The translations under genes and the position numbers were made by a program. From Capsulimonadaceae bacterium (GTDB lineage: Bacteria > Armatimonadota > Armatimonadia > Armatimonadales > Capsulimonadaceae), in contig JARLGU010000010.1 in the NCBI GenBank assembly GCA_031292625.1, positions 21,451 to 85,450 of the forward strand: DNA of 64,000 nt. The letters run 5' to 3'. Positions 36,273 through 43,869 of this stretch are shown in pieces (the first letter of the stretch is position 1; every line of letters begins with the position of its first letter). The notes beneath the pieces are model-generated. The model searched no databases. It saw only the letters and a program-made list of their open reading frames with translations, and was not told the origin of the DNA.

Positions 36273-37337
36273 GTGAACACTATTGAAGAAATTGCAATGA
36301 GGGCTGGCGTTTCCACCGCAACCGTATCAAGGACTTTTCATTCGCCAGCAAAGATTAATCGGGAGACGGCGACCAGGATTCTCCAGATCGCGGACCAGCT
36401 AAAGTACTCGCCGCGGCCAGGGCGATCAAAACGCAAACTTACTGGTGGTCACATTGCTATGGAATCGGTCAATGCGGGTGATATTGGGTTCTTATTCTTC
36501 TCCGAAAATCCGAAACAGCTTTATGCTAGCGATTCATTTTACGGATTAGTGTTGCATGGTGTGCAAGTGCAGGCGAAGGTGCTTGGGCTAACTGTGGAAG
36601 TCGATATTGCCGACCGATACGAGGTGCCTACGTCTCTTCCGGCGATGATCGAGCAGCGTTCGGTTAAGGGCCTGCTTTTGGTTGGGTCTGCACCATCTCA
36701 GATCCTTACCTTTTTCTCTTCGGCTGCCCCGAATATCGTTTATGTGGATCGCCTTGATCCGAGCGGAGAACGGGATGCAATACTGTCCGACGGAATTGGT
36801 GGGGCTCTCACTGTTATGAGGCATCTCGGCGATCTTGGACACCGCAAGATAGCGTTTGTCTGCCCTGCTTCAGAGGCAGAAACGTTTAATGAGCGCTATC
36901 AGGGCTTCCAGCTCTACTGCAACGACAAAGACATCCCGCTTGATCCCAGGATGGTCGTAATCGAGGAGGGATACAATAACCTGCGGTCTCGTGTCGAGGC
37001 TCTCGTAACCTCGCCTTACGCCCCAACTGCGATATTTGCAGCAAACGATCTCACAGCGGCGATGGTGTTGCATGCTTGTCATGCGCGTTCCATAAGCGTG
37101 CCGGGGCAGGTGAGCGTCGTAGGATTCGACGATATGGATCTGGCCAAGCACGTCTGGCCACCTTTGACGACTCTGCACGTTGACATCGAAGGAATCGGAC
37201 AGCAAGCCGCGCTCAGGTTGTACGAACGGATGACTTTCCTATCGCCTAGCGCTTCCCGTCTGGCGCCTGCTACGATTCGAGTACATGGTAGCTTGGTTGT
37301 AAGGGAATCTACCGCCCCGCCTTCAAGCGTAGCCTAG
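36273..37337 (+). CDS. LacI family transcriptional regulator
   Basis: 354 residues starting at a GTG. The DNA-binding region is TIEEIAMRAGVSTATVSRTFHSPAKINRETATRILQIADQLKYSPR. The effector domain has IVYVDRLDPSGERDAILSDGIGGALTVMRHL and HRKIAFVCPASEAETFNERYQGF, and ends in the usual VVRESTAP. It is followed 38 bases later by a DUF1559 pilin and then a GH5 enzyme, the same order as the LacI-pilin-GH74 set. Codons here are somewhat more A/T-rich than in the flanking genes. Confidence 0.92.
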   Translation: MNTIEEIAMRAGVSTATVSRTFHSPAKINRETATRILQIADQLKYSPRPGRSKRKLTGGHIAMESVNAGDIGFLFFSENPKQLYASDSFYGLVLHGVQVQAKVLGLTVEVDIADRYEVPTSLPAMIEQRSVKGLLLVGSAPSQILTFFSSAAPNIVYVDRLDPSGERDAILSDGIGGALTVMRHLGDLGHRKIAFVCPASEAETFNERYQGFQLYCNDKDIPLDPRMVVIEEGYNNLRSRVEALVTSPYAPTAIFAANDLTAAMVLHACHARSISVPGQVSVVGFDDMDLAKHVWPPLTTLHVDIEGIGQQAALRLYERMTFLSPSASRLAPATIRVHGSLVVRESTAPPSSVA

Positions 37338-37375
37338 CTAAACTGACTGAGTGGGTATTTTGAAATGAGGATAAT

Positions 37376-38155
37376 ATGAAAAAATATGGTTTCACTCTTA
37401 TAGAATTATTAGTCGTTATTGCCATTATTGCTATTCTTGCTGCGATTCTTTTCCCTGTATTCGCCAAAGCTCGGGAAAAATCGCGGCAAGCGGCTTGCTT
37501 GAGCAACGAGAAGCAACTTGGGCTAGCCGTCGCGCAGTATCTCCAAGATTACGACGGGGTCTTCCCAATGCGATACTACCCAAACAGCAATCCGCTGGTC
37601 GATTGGCAAATGGTAATCCTGCCCTATGTCAAGAGCGTAGGCGTATTTAGTTGTCCCGATAACCTTAGCACCGGCGCAGGAGTGGCTTATACGTCCCCGG
37701 CAATGCCAATCTCATATGCTCCCAATTGTGTCGATAACCCACTTGGCGTCGATCAGATCGGCCTATTTGGAGACACGTTGACCAGCAATTCTGCAAATGA
37801 ATCACAAATAGCCATCCCTGCGAGCGTAGTCGAGTTGTGTGAAATCAACTGGAATAATTCGGATTTTGTCGTCAACAACAATTGGTATGTCACGTGCGGC
37901 GGCACATTGACGAACTGCACCGTCGCCGGCAATCGCTCCGCGCCAGCGCTTTTCGCAGGGCACACGGGTTTGAGCAATATTCTCTACGCCGATGCACACG
38001 TTAAGGCGACAAACCTGATGAATACCCTATCTAGCACGGAGGGAGGGGGCGGGCAGGTAGACGCATGGACCCGGGACGGAAGCAACCTGCCATCGGGGCT
38101 AAGTTACGCTCAGGCTATTTTATCCGGCGCCACCGCTTACTATGCCGGCAAATAA
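37376..38155 (+). CDS. DUF1559-like type IV pilin-like protein with altered H-X9-DG box
   Basis: 259 residues. The leader is the short MKKYG before FTLIELLVV, and the helix ends [19 protein letters not shown]. The C-terminal box reads [18 protein letters not shown]: the spacing is kept, but the Gly of DG is Ala. The second domain is shorter and less cysteine-rich than in the paralogues. GAGGATAAT lies immediately before the ATG. It sits between the LacI and GH5 genes, 71 bases before the latter. Confidence 0.9.
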   Translation: MKKYGFTLIELLVVIAIIAILAAILFPVFAKAREKSRQAACLSNEKQLGLAVAQYLQDYDGVFPMRYYPNSNPLVDWQMVILPYVKSVGVFSCPDNLSTGAGVAYTSPAMPISYAPNCVDNPLGVDQIGLFGDTLTSNSANESQIAIPASVVELCEINWNNSDFVVNNNWYVTCGGTLTNCTVAGNRSAPALFAGHTGLSNILYADAHVKATNLMNTLSSTEGGGGQVDAWTRDGSNLPSGLSYAQAILSGATAYYAGK

Positions 38156-38226
38156 AACGCCGGAAGGTCGAACGATGCGCTCCATAGACCACTGCGAGCC
38201 GCTCATTTTCTAGAAGGAATGGTTTA

Positions 38227-39741
38227 ATGAAGATAACGTTGATATCAATTTTACTGCTGGCGGCTTTGAGTTTCCCGGCGGCAGCCGATCTCGCCCCCAT
38301 TCATGTCGAAGGACAGAACCTGGTCGCAAGTGGACATCCGGTTCGACTTCGAGGCATCAACTGGGCTTGGTGGCATCTGAAAGGAACGCAATATAACGAG
38401 GACGATATGCGTCATGTCTCCAAGTGGGGCTGCAATGTCATCAGGCTCGCGTTTACGTACAGCGACCTCGAGCGCACCGATCATCCTGGCGTTTGGCGTC
38501 ACGACGGTTTTCGAGATATCGACAACGTGCTGCAGTGGGCAAAGAATAATGGCGTCTATGTTATCTTAGACATGCACGTAGTGCGTGGAGGTCAGGCCAG
38601 GCAACCATACAATGACGGAGGAAAAAACCTGTTCTGGCAAAGCCAGGATGATCAGGATTCGTTTGTCGCGTTGTGGTGCGAAATTGCTCGGCGATACCGC
38701 AATCGGCCGGAAGTGGCAGCCTATGAATTGATGAACGAACCGGACACTGAAGGCCATTTTGATCGTTTGATTTCTATTTATAAAAGAACGATTGATGCCA
38801 TTCGCACTGTCGATTCGCGAAAAGTTATTGTCGTCGACGGTGACCAGATGTCAGGGCCGAAAACCCTTGTCGATGGTATCAAGCTGGTAGACGACAACAT
38901 ACTTTACACATTCCATTGCTACATTGGATGTTCCAATACATGCTGGTGGATTAAGAATGCGAAAGATGGAAAGAAACTAAGCGGAACGCAAGACTGGCAG
39001 TATGTCGATGAAGAATGCACGGTGCCGGAAAATGCACTGCAGACAAGTGTTATGCTACGTTCGAGCGCCAACTCCGGCACTGCCTGGTTCGACGACGTGC
39101 GCGTCGAGGATGAGAATGGCAAGTTGCTTCAATCAGGGAGTTTTGATAATGGACCAAATGGATTCCAGGCTGAGCGAGATCCGGTTTCGTCAATGGCGTT
39201 CGATCCCAGGCTTGGACATGTAGCGCCAGGCAGTTTGAGTGTCCACGGAACAGCTGATTACAATGGCTGGCTGGGACCGCGATTCTTGGTAGAGCCCGGT
39301 CAAAAACTACATATCTCCGCGTGGGTCAAGACCAAGGAAGCTTCTGGCGAAACGTACATCACTGCTGCATTCTTCGGTCCATCCGATGGAATCGTGGGGA
39401 CGCCGGACAACAGGGCCAGGCTGCGTTCTCAAATGGCGGATGCGGTAGCTTTTAGCCGTAAGTACGGTGTCCCCGTATGGGCAGGAGAGTTTGGCGCGAC
39501 TGCGGACCAACCAGCAGACAGGCATCCAGGGGATTTTCAACAGAAGTGGGTGAGCACTTTGATCGATCTTTTTGAAGAAGCAGGGCTCAACTGGAGCTAC
39601 TGGAACTTCAAGGAAACAACAAGTCCAGGAAGCATGGCTCTTCAGCCTGAAAAAAGTGACGGTAGCAATTATCCTGTGAACGAGACCCTTCTTACATCCT
39701 TAATGAGAGGATGGGCGCTTAATGCGAAGGGTGGGCAGTAG
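38227..39741 (+). CDS. Secreted GH5 glycoside hydrolase with inserted jelly-roll-like module
   Basis: 504 residues with a signal peptide (ILLLAALSFPAAA). GH5 features: VRLRGINWAWWHL, VYVILDMHV, the acid/base Glu in YELMNEP (near residue 174) and the nucleophile Glu in VPVWAGEFGA (near 421). The 247 residues between the catalytic pair are more than usual. About residues 262-395 look like a separate beta-sandwich module (SSANSGTAWFDDVRVEDENG, then LHISAWVKTKEASGETYITAAFF) of the CBM4/9 or CBM-like type inserted before the nucleophile strand. Probable endo-beta-glucanase or mannanase. AAGGAA precedes the ATG. Confidence 0.88.
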   Translation: MKITLISILLLAALSFPAAADLAPIHVEGQNLVASGHPVRLRGINWAWWHLKGTQYNEDDMRHVSKWGCNVIRLAFTYSDLERTDHPGVWRHDGFRDIDNVLQWAKNNGVYVILDMHVVRGGQARQPYNDGGKNLFWQSQDDQDSFVALWCEIARRYRNRPEVAAYELMNEPDTEGHFDRLISIYKRTIDAIRTVDSRKVIVVDGDQMSGPKTLVDGIKLVDDNILYTFHCYIGCSNTCWWIKNAKDGKKLSGTQDWQYVDEECTVPENALQTSVMLRSSANSGTAWFDDVRVEDENGKLLQSGSFDNGPNGFQAERDPVSSMAFDPRLGHVAPGSLSVHGTADYNGWLGPRFLVEPGQKLHISAWVKTKEASGETYITAAFFGPSDGIVGTPDNRARLRSQMADAVAFSRKYGVPVWAGEFGATADQPADRHPGDFQQKWVSTLIDLFEEAGLNWSYWNFKETTSPGSMALQPEKSDGSNYPVNETLLTSLMRGWALNAKGGQ

Positions 39742-40042
39742 TCACTGTGCGATGTTCTAGTGCTACCCTTGTCTTGAGCATATCGCGATCTTGGGACTGG
39801 ACACAATCGATCTCGCGCATGTCGCCTAAAACAACTATCGTGTACACAATCTCCGGCTTGTCCTCCACTTCTTCCGGGAAAGGCAGTCTCGGAGAGCGAT
39901 TTTGTGATGAAGCTAATCGACTTTGATCCGGCGGCACATTCGCATTTGTCTAAGGCAGGCTTTATGCGTCTGCGCTCGCACCGTTTCCCCTCTTGGGGCT
40001 TGGCGGCGCGAGCGCACGGACGATGGCGCCCTGTCGTGGAGA
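39742..40042. other. Intergenic region between convergent genes
   Basis: 300 bases between the GH5 and FAD-enzyme stop codons. A minus-strand frame from 39937 to 39719 has a protein-like middle (residues such as EEVEDKPEIVYTIVVLGDM), but has no ribosome-binding site and ends inside the GH5 gene. I cannot tell whether it is a small gene, a remnant or chance. Confidence 0.4.
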
Positions 40043-41581
40043 TTATTTCGCCGCAGGCCAATCGAGTACCTGTCCGGCTTGCTCAAGGCGAGATCGAAGG
40101 CGAGCGTACGAGATGCTTTGTACGGCGTCGACGCCGTCCGCGAGCGCGACCGATGCCGCGACGGCGGCGGATTGCCCAAGGATGATGAACACCGGCTCCA
40201 TGCGGATTGAGCCGTATGCGATATGCGACGCCGCCATGCACACCGGCACCAGCAGATTCGCGCACTCGGTTGCGCGTGGGACGATCGAACGATACGAGAT
40301 AGGATACGGCCCAGTCGGAGCGACCTGGACGTCTCCTTCGTTGCGCACTCGCCCGTCGATTGCGAAACGGCGGCAATTGTGCGAATCCATGTTGTACGCC
40401 GCGAGGCCGACGGAATCGTCCGGCCGCCGCAGATGTCTGCAGTCCGCGTCCGTTGAAACGTAATCCGATACCATCCGGCGCGCCTCCCGGATATAAAGCT
40501 GATGCGGCCATCCGCCGGTCTCGACAAATTCGTCCTTTGCGAGCCCCCACGAGTTAACCCATTTCCGCGCCTCGGCCGGCACGCGCTCGTCGGTCGCCAG
40601 GAACCAGAACAGCCCTTTCTGCCAGCGGACGTGAGCCTGGAAGATCGTCTCTCTCGCAGCGTACCCGGCGTCAGGATAAAGCCAGTTGCCGCCGATAAAA
40701 TCCGTGGAAACCGCGCCGTGGTTATTCTTATCGACCTTGTCTCCTCGAATGGCGTCGTACATGCCGTACACCTCGGAATGGTCGATTGCGTAATAGCGAG
40801 CGAGGAGTTCGTAGTCCCTCGGATCGTAGCCGCCGGGCTTTTCCCAGGGGATAAGGTTGTCTGGTCGTTTCGTCAGGCAGAGCCGGAAATTGTATGCCTG
40901 TACGCGGTGGTCGCCCGTTCCGTTCGGAATTGGCCCGACGGGATCAATGCCGGGCAGCAAGCCGCTGGACGGATCGCCGGGGACGACGTAGGGATCGACG
41001 GGATGCTGGAACTGGTGCGCGTCACGATGTTGAACGCCGTTCAGCGTCTCGCCGTAGACGTCGTTGCTTTCGCGCCCAACGTGGTATGAGACGCCGGATT
41101 TCGCCATCAGATCGCCCTCGTATGAGCAGTCGATGAATATCCGCGCCTGCACCGTAAGGCCTGACTCGGTCGTGATTGAGACGATCTTCTTCCCGTCGAG
41201 CGCAACGGTGTCCAGAAAGTGCCGGAAGTAGACCGGGATACCGTTCTGAGCGACCCATGCCTTGAGTGTTTCTTCTGCAACGGATGGCTCGAAGTGCCAC
41301 TCTTCTTCGACGCCGTAATGCTTCCCGAATGCGCGATATAGCTCGCGGGAAAGTCCGCCGATTGCATCCTTGTTGCCGATGTCCGTTGCGCTAAGCCCGC
41401 CAGCGGTCAGCCCGCCGAGGTGTCCGCCGGGTTCAACGACTGCGACGGAATGGCCGTCCCGAGCTGCTTGCACGGCCGCGATCACGCCTGCCGCGTTTCC
41501 GCCGTAGATGCAGATGTCGACGTCGATCGTTTGCGCCTCGCGCTCTTGCGGCGAGTGGTAGTAGTAAAGGTTTTCGTTCAT
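40043..41581 (-). CDS. FAD-dependent oxidoreductase (PF12831-like)
   Basis: 512 residues, no signal peptide from the chosen start. The nucleotide-binding motif is VDICIYGGNAAGVIAAVQAARDG, followed by GGHLGGLTAGGLSATD; the second FAD block is FIDCSYEGDLMAKSGV. The C-terminal part (TECANLLVPVCMAASHIAYGSIRMEPVF) matches the family. The ATG at 41579-41581 has AAAGGAA upstream, so the frame to 41698 is trimmed. It is a distant paralogue of the FAD enzyme at 19.2 kb; this one is probably cytoplasmic and that one exported. The substrate is unknown. Confidence 0.85.
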   Translation of the reverse strand: MNENLYYYHSPQEREAQTIDVDICIYGGNAAGVIAAVQAARDGHSVAVVEPGGHLGGLTAGGLSATDIGNKDAIGGLSRELYRAFGKHYGVEEEWHFEPSVAEETLKAWVAQNGIPVYFRHFLDTVALDGKKIVSITTESGLTVQARIFIDCSYEGDLMAKSGVSYHVGRESNDVYGETLNGVQHRDAHQFQHPVDPYVVPGDPSSGLLPGIDPVGPIPNGTGDHRVQAYNFRLCLTKRPDNLIPWEKPGGYDPRDYELLARYYAIDHSEVYGMYDAIRGDKVDKNNHGAVSTDFIGGNWLYPDAGYAARETIFQAHVRWQKGLFWFLATDERVPAEARKWVNSWGLAKDEFVETGGWPHQLYIREARRMVSDYVSTDADCRHLRRPDDSVGLAAYNMDSHNCRRFAIDGRVRNEGDVQVAPTGPYPISYRSIVPRATECANLLVPVCMAASHIAYGSIRMEPVFIILGQSAAVAASVALADGVDAVQSISYARLRSRLEQAGQVLDWPAAK

Positions 41582-41694
41582 CGTGGATTCCTTTGCGCGC
41601 GCGTTCGTGGAGTGGCGCGCGATCTTGAGGGTAACGTTAGGGAACGCATCGCGAGTCTCCTCCGAAAGATCGAAAACTGGCGGCGCTTGACCTT

Positions 41695-41810
41695 CCAACT
41701 CAGGCGCTTCGCGTCCGGCTTGCTAACAGGGTGCGTGTTAGGCGGCTAAAGAAACATGGCCAGCCCGGCCATGGAGGGGCATCTTAATCCTCATCTTCTC
41801 TTACGAAGCG
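41695..41810 (-). repeat. Short hairpin repeat family, copy 2
   Basis: Reverse-complement match to 23140-23250, sharing the AGGATTAAGATGCCC core, the TGGCC/GGCCA hairpin and GCCGCCTAACAC. It lies just after the kdpD stop codon in the direction of transcription and could end the kdp transcript. Confidence 0.75.
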
Positions 41811-41830
41811 AAGTTCTAAATGTGATAAAC

Positions 41831-42994
41831 CTATCGCGGCTGGTTCGGTTTGATCAAAGTGTCGGCAACAACGAGGACGTCGGTGTTCGGCACCAGGTCG
41901 ATCAGGTTGGAGACGAGGGAACCACGGACGAATTTCTTCCATCCGGACTGGCGCGAGTGGCCAATCACCATCTCGGATATTTGGTTCGACTTCGCGTAGT
42001 CCGCCAGTGTCTTTGCGACATCGGTGCCGGATATCTGTTCGACGGGGATGTTCAATTGGGTCGCGAGGGCAAGATTGGCATCCAGGTTGCGGCGCTGATG
42101 GAGTTCAAAACGGTCGGGCGCGACGTAGACGGCGACGACGTCGGCCTTGAGGCGTTGCGCGACGCGCCATCCTCGGCGAAGCAGCTTGTCGGAGGGACGG
42201 TCGGCGGAGATGCAGATCATGACGCGCTCCTGCGTCTGCCACGGCTCCTGGACGCCATGTTCGGCACGGTAATGCTGTACGGAGCGGTCAACGGTCGAGG
42301 CGATCTCCCGGAAGGCGATTTCCCGAAGCGCGCCAAGGTTGCCTTCGCGGAAGAAATTGGAGAGCGCTTGCGGCACCTTCTCCTGATTGTACACATCGCC
42401 GCGCTCGAGACGGTTGATGAGCGCGCGCGGGGTAATGTCGACGTTTACGATCTCATCGGCGCGTCCGAGAAGCCAGTCGGGCACCGTTTCGCGAACCTTG
42501 ATGCTCGTGATTTGCATCACGGTATCGTTCAGGCTCTCGAGGTGCTGGACGTTCATTGTAGTCAGGACATTGATCCCGGCATCCAGGATGTCCAGCACGT
42601 CCTTGTAACGCTTGTCGTATTTGCTGCCGGGGACGTTCGTGTGCGCGAGCTCGTCGATGACCACCCATTGGGGATGCCGGGCGAGAATAGCCTCGGTATC
42701 CATTTCCTCGAACTCGGAGCCGCGATACTCGATCTTCTTGCGCGGGATTACCTCAAGGTTGCCGATCTGTTCGACCGTGTGGCGCCGGCCGTGTGTCTCG
42801 ACATAGCCGATCACCACGTCCTGCCGGCTCTCTTCAACACGCCGATTGGCCTCGCTGAGCATGGAGTAGGTCTTGCCAACTCCCGCAGCGAAGCCGAGAA
42901 ACAACTTGAGGCGACCGGTGCAACGGTCCGGCTTTGCGGGTTGCAGGCGAGCAAGCAGTTCTTCGGGCGTCGGACGATTTTCGTCTGTGCTCAT
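41831..42994 (-). CDS. KdpD sensor region without histidine kinase
   Basis: 387 residues containing only the N-terminal KdpD domain and the universal-stress-protein-like domain. KdpD motifs are LKLFLGFAAGVGKTYSML (Walker A-like) and VVIDELAHTNVPGSKYDKRYKD (Walker B region). The USP part runs from about residue 240 (RVMICISADRPSDKLLRRGW) to the end. The four transmembrane segments and the kinase of full-length KdpD are absent, and no kdpE is nearby. Similar short KdpD proteins are known in cyanobacteria and others. The ATG at 42992-42994 is preferred over the frame to 43054. Confidence 0.9.
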   Translation of the reverse strand: MSTDENRPTPEELLARLQPAKPDRCTGRLKLFLGFAAGVGKTYSMLSEANRRVEESRQDVVIGYVETHGRRHTVEQIGNLEVIPRKKIEYRGSEFEEMDTEAILARHPQWVVIDELAHTNVPGSKYDKRYKDVLDILDAGINVLTTMNVQHLESLNDTVMQITSIKVRETVPDWLLGRADEIVNVDITPRALINRLERGDVYNQEKVPQALSNFFREGNLGALREIAFREIASTVDRSVQHYRAEHGVQEPWQTQERVMICISADRPSDKLLRRGWRVAQRLKADVVAVYVAPDRFELHQRRNLDANLALATQLNIPVEQISGTDVAKTLADYAKSNQISEMVIGHSRQSGWKKFVRGSLVSNLIDLVPNTDVLVVADTLIKPNQPR

Positions 42995-43058
42995 CTTGTC
43001 TGTGCCAAAATCTTTCTTGATTGGATCTATCGTCCGGATCAAAGCGCCCCTCAAACGT

Positions 43059-43130
43059 CATCTCGACCGAAGTAAGGAACGATCCAAGGGGAGCTGCCTC
43101 CTCGCTTCGTTCCTCGATCCGGTCGAAATG
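43059..43130. repeat. Inverted repeat between kdpC and kdpD
   Basis: Two 23-base arms (43059-43081 and 43108-43130) match in inverted orientation at most positions; conserved parts are CAT-TCGACCG and AGGAACG. A 26-base loop lies between. It would form a stem-loop in the kdp mRNA and resembles the dispersed TCGACCG-type hairpin repeats found in many genomes. Confidence 0.6.
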
Positions 43131-43197
43131 AAACACCGTCGCTTTGCTGTTCCAGCGAAAATCCTAATCTAGAGGAATTGTGGCACAAAACAACCTA

Positions 43198-43860
43198 TCA
43201 TTTAGCACCTGGTTTCACGAGCGATTTGTTCAGTGGGTACTCCTGGTCCAACGCAAGATTGACGGAGAGCACGTTGACACGCGGTTCGCCGAGAAATCCG
43301 AGGTCCCGGCCGTGCGCGGTTTTGTCGATTAGCCGCGTAATCGCGCTCACGTCCGTGTTGCGCGCCTTGGCTACTCGCGCCGCCTGAACCCTGGCATTTT
43401 CGATGCTGATGTCCGGGTCGAGCCCCGAGGCCGAGCGGGTCACGGCATCCACGGGAACGCGAGCGGTTGCGCTCAATCCGTTCTCCGTACGGTACGCCGC
43501 GGCCAGGTCCTTGACGCCGTCGAAGTTATTCGGGTCGTCCTTGCCGTTGGCGAGCTTCTTGTGCACGCCGTTGATCAGCTTGTCGCTGGTTGGACCAAGG
43601 TTCGTGCCGCTGCTCTGCGTCGGATCGTAGCCGCTGCCCGCCGCGGACGGACGCGGGTGGAAATACTCCGGCTTCGTGAACCCCTGGCCGATCAGCGTTG
43701 AACCGACGATCGCGCCGCTGGATGACTTGACGAGGCTGCCGTTCGCTTGCCGGGGCAGCAGAACCTGCGAGACGCCCCAGACGGCCAGCGGATAGATTCC
43801 GCTGACGATTACCAGCAGCACGAGCGTGATTTTGATGGATGTGCCTAATTGATTGAACAT
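43198..43860 (-). CDS. kdpC: Potassium-transporting ATPase subunit C
   Basis: 220-residue subunit, one N-terminal membrane helix (IKITLVLLVIVSGIYPLAVW) and a periplasmic domain. Family motifs: GSTLIGQGFTKPEYFHPRPSAAG and the SGLDPDIS block with the conserved ENA-Q-ARVAKAR region. It starts nine bases after the kdpB stop and is co-transcribed. It stabilises the KdpFABC pump and helps ATP binding. Confidence 0.95.
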   Translation of the reverse strand: MFNQLGTSIKITLVLLVIVSGIYPLAVWGVSQVLLPRQANGSLVKSSSGAIVGSTLIGQGFTKPEYFHPRPSAAGSGYDPTQSSGTNLGPTSDKLINGVHKKLANGKDDPNNFDGVKDLAAAYRTENGLSATARVPVDAVTRSASGLDPDISIENARVQAARVAKARNTDVSAITRLIDKTAHGRDLGFLGEPRVNVLSVNLALDQEYPLNKSLVKPGAK

Positions 43861-43869
43861 AATTGTCTC

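Noticed and set aside
39719..39937. 72-codon minus-strand frame downstream of the GH5 gene
   Set aside because: The middle looks protein-like, but it has no ribosome-binding site and ends inside the GH5 gene; kept only as a possible remnant.
41756..43075. 439-codon plus-strand frame opposite kdpD
   Set aside because: It is the antisense shadow of kdpD, which has clear KdpD and USP motifs on the minus strand.
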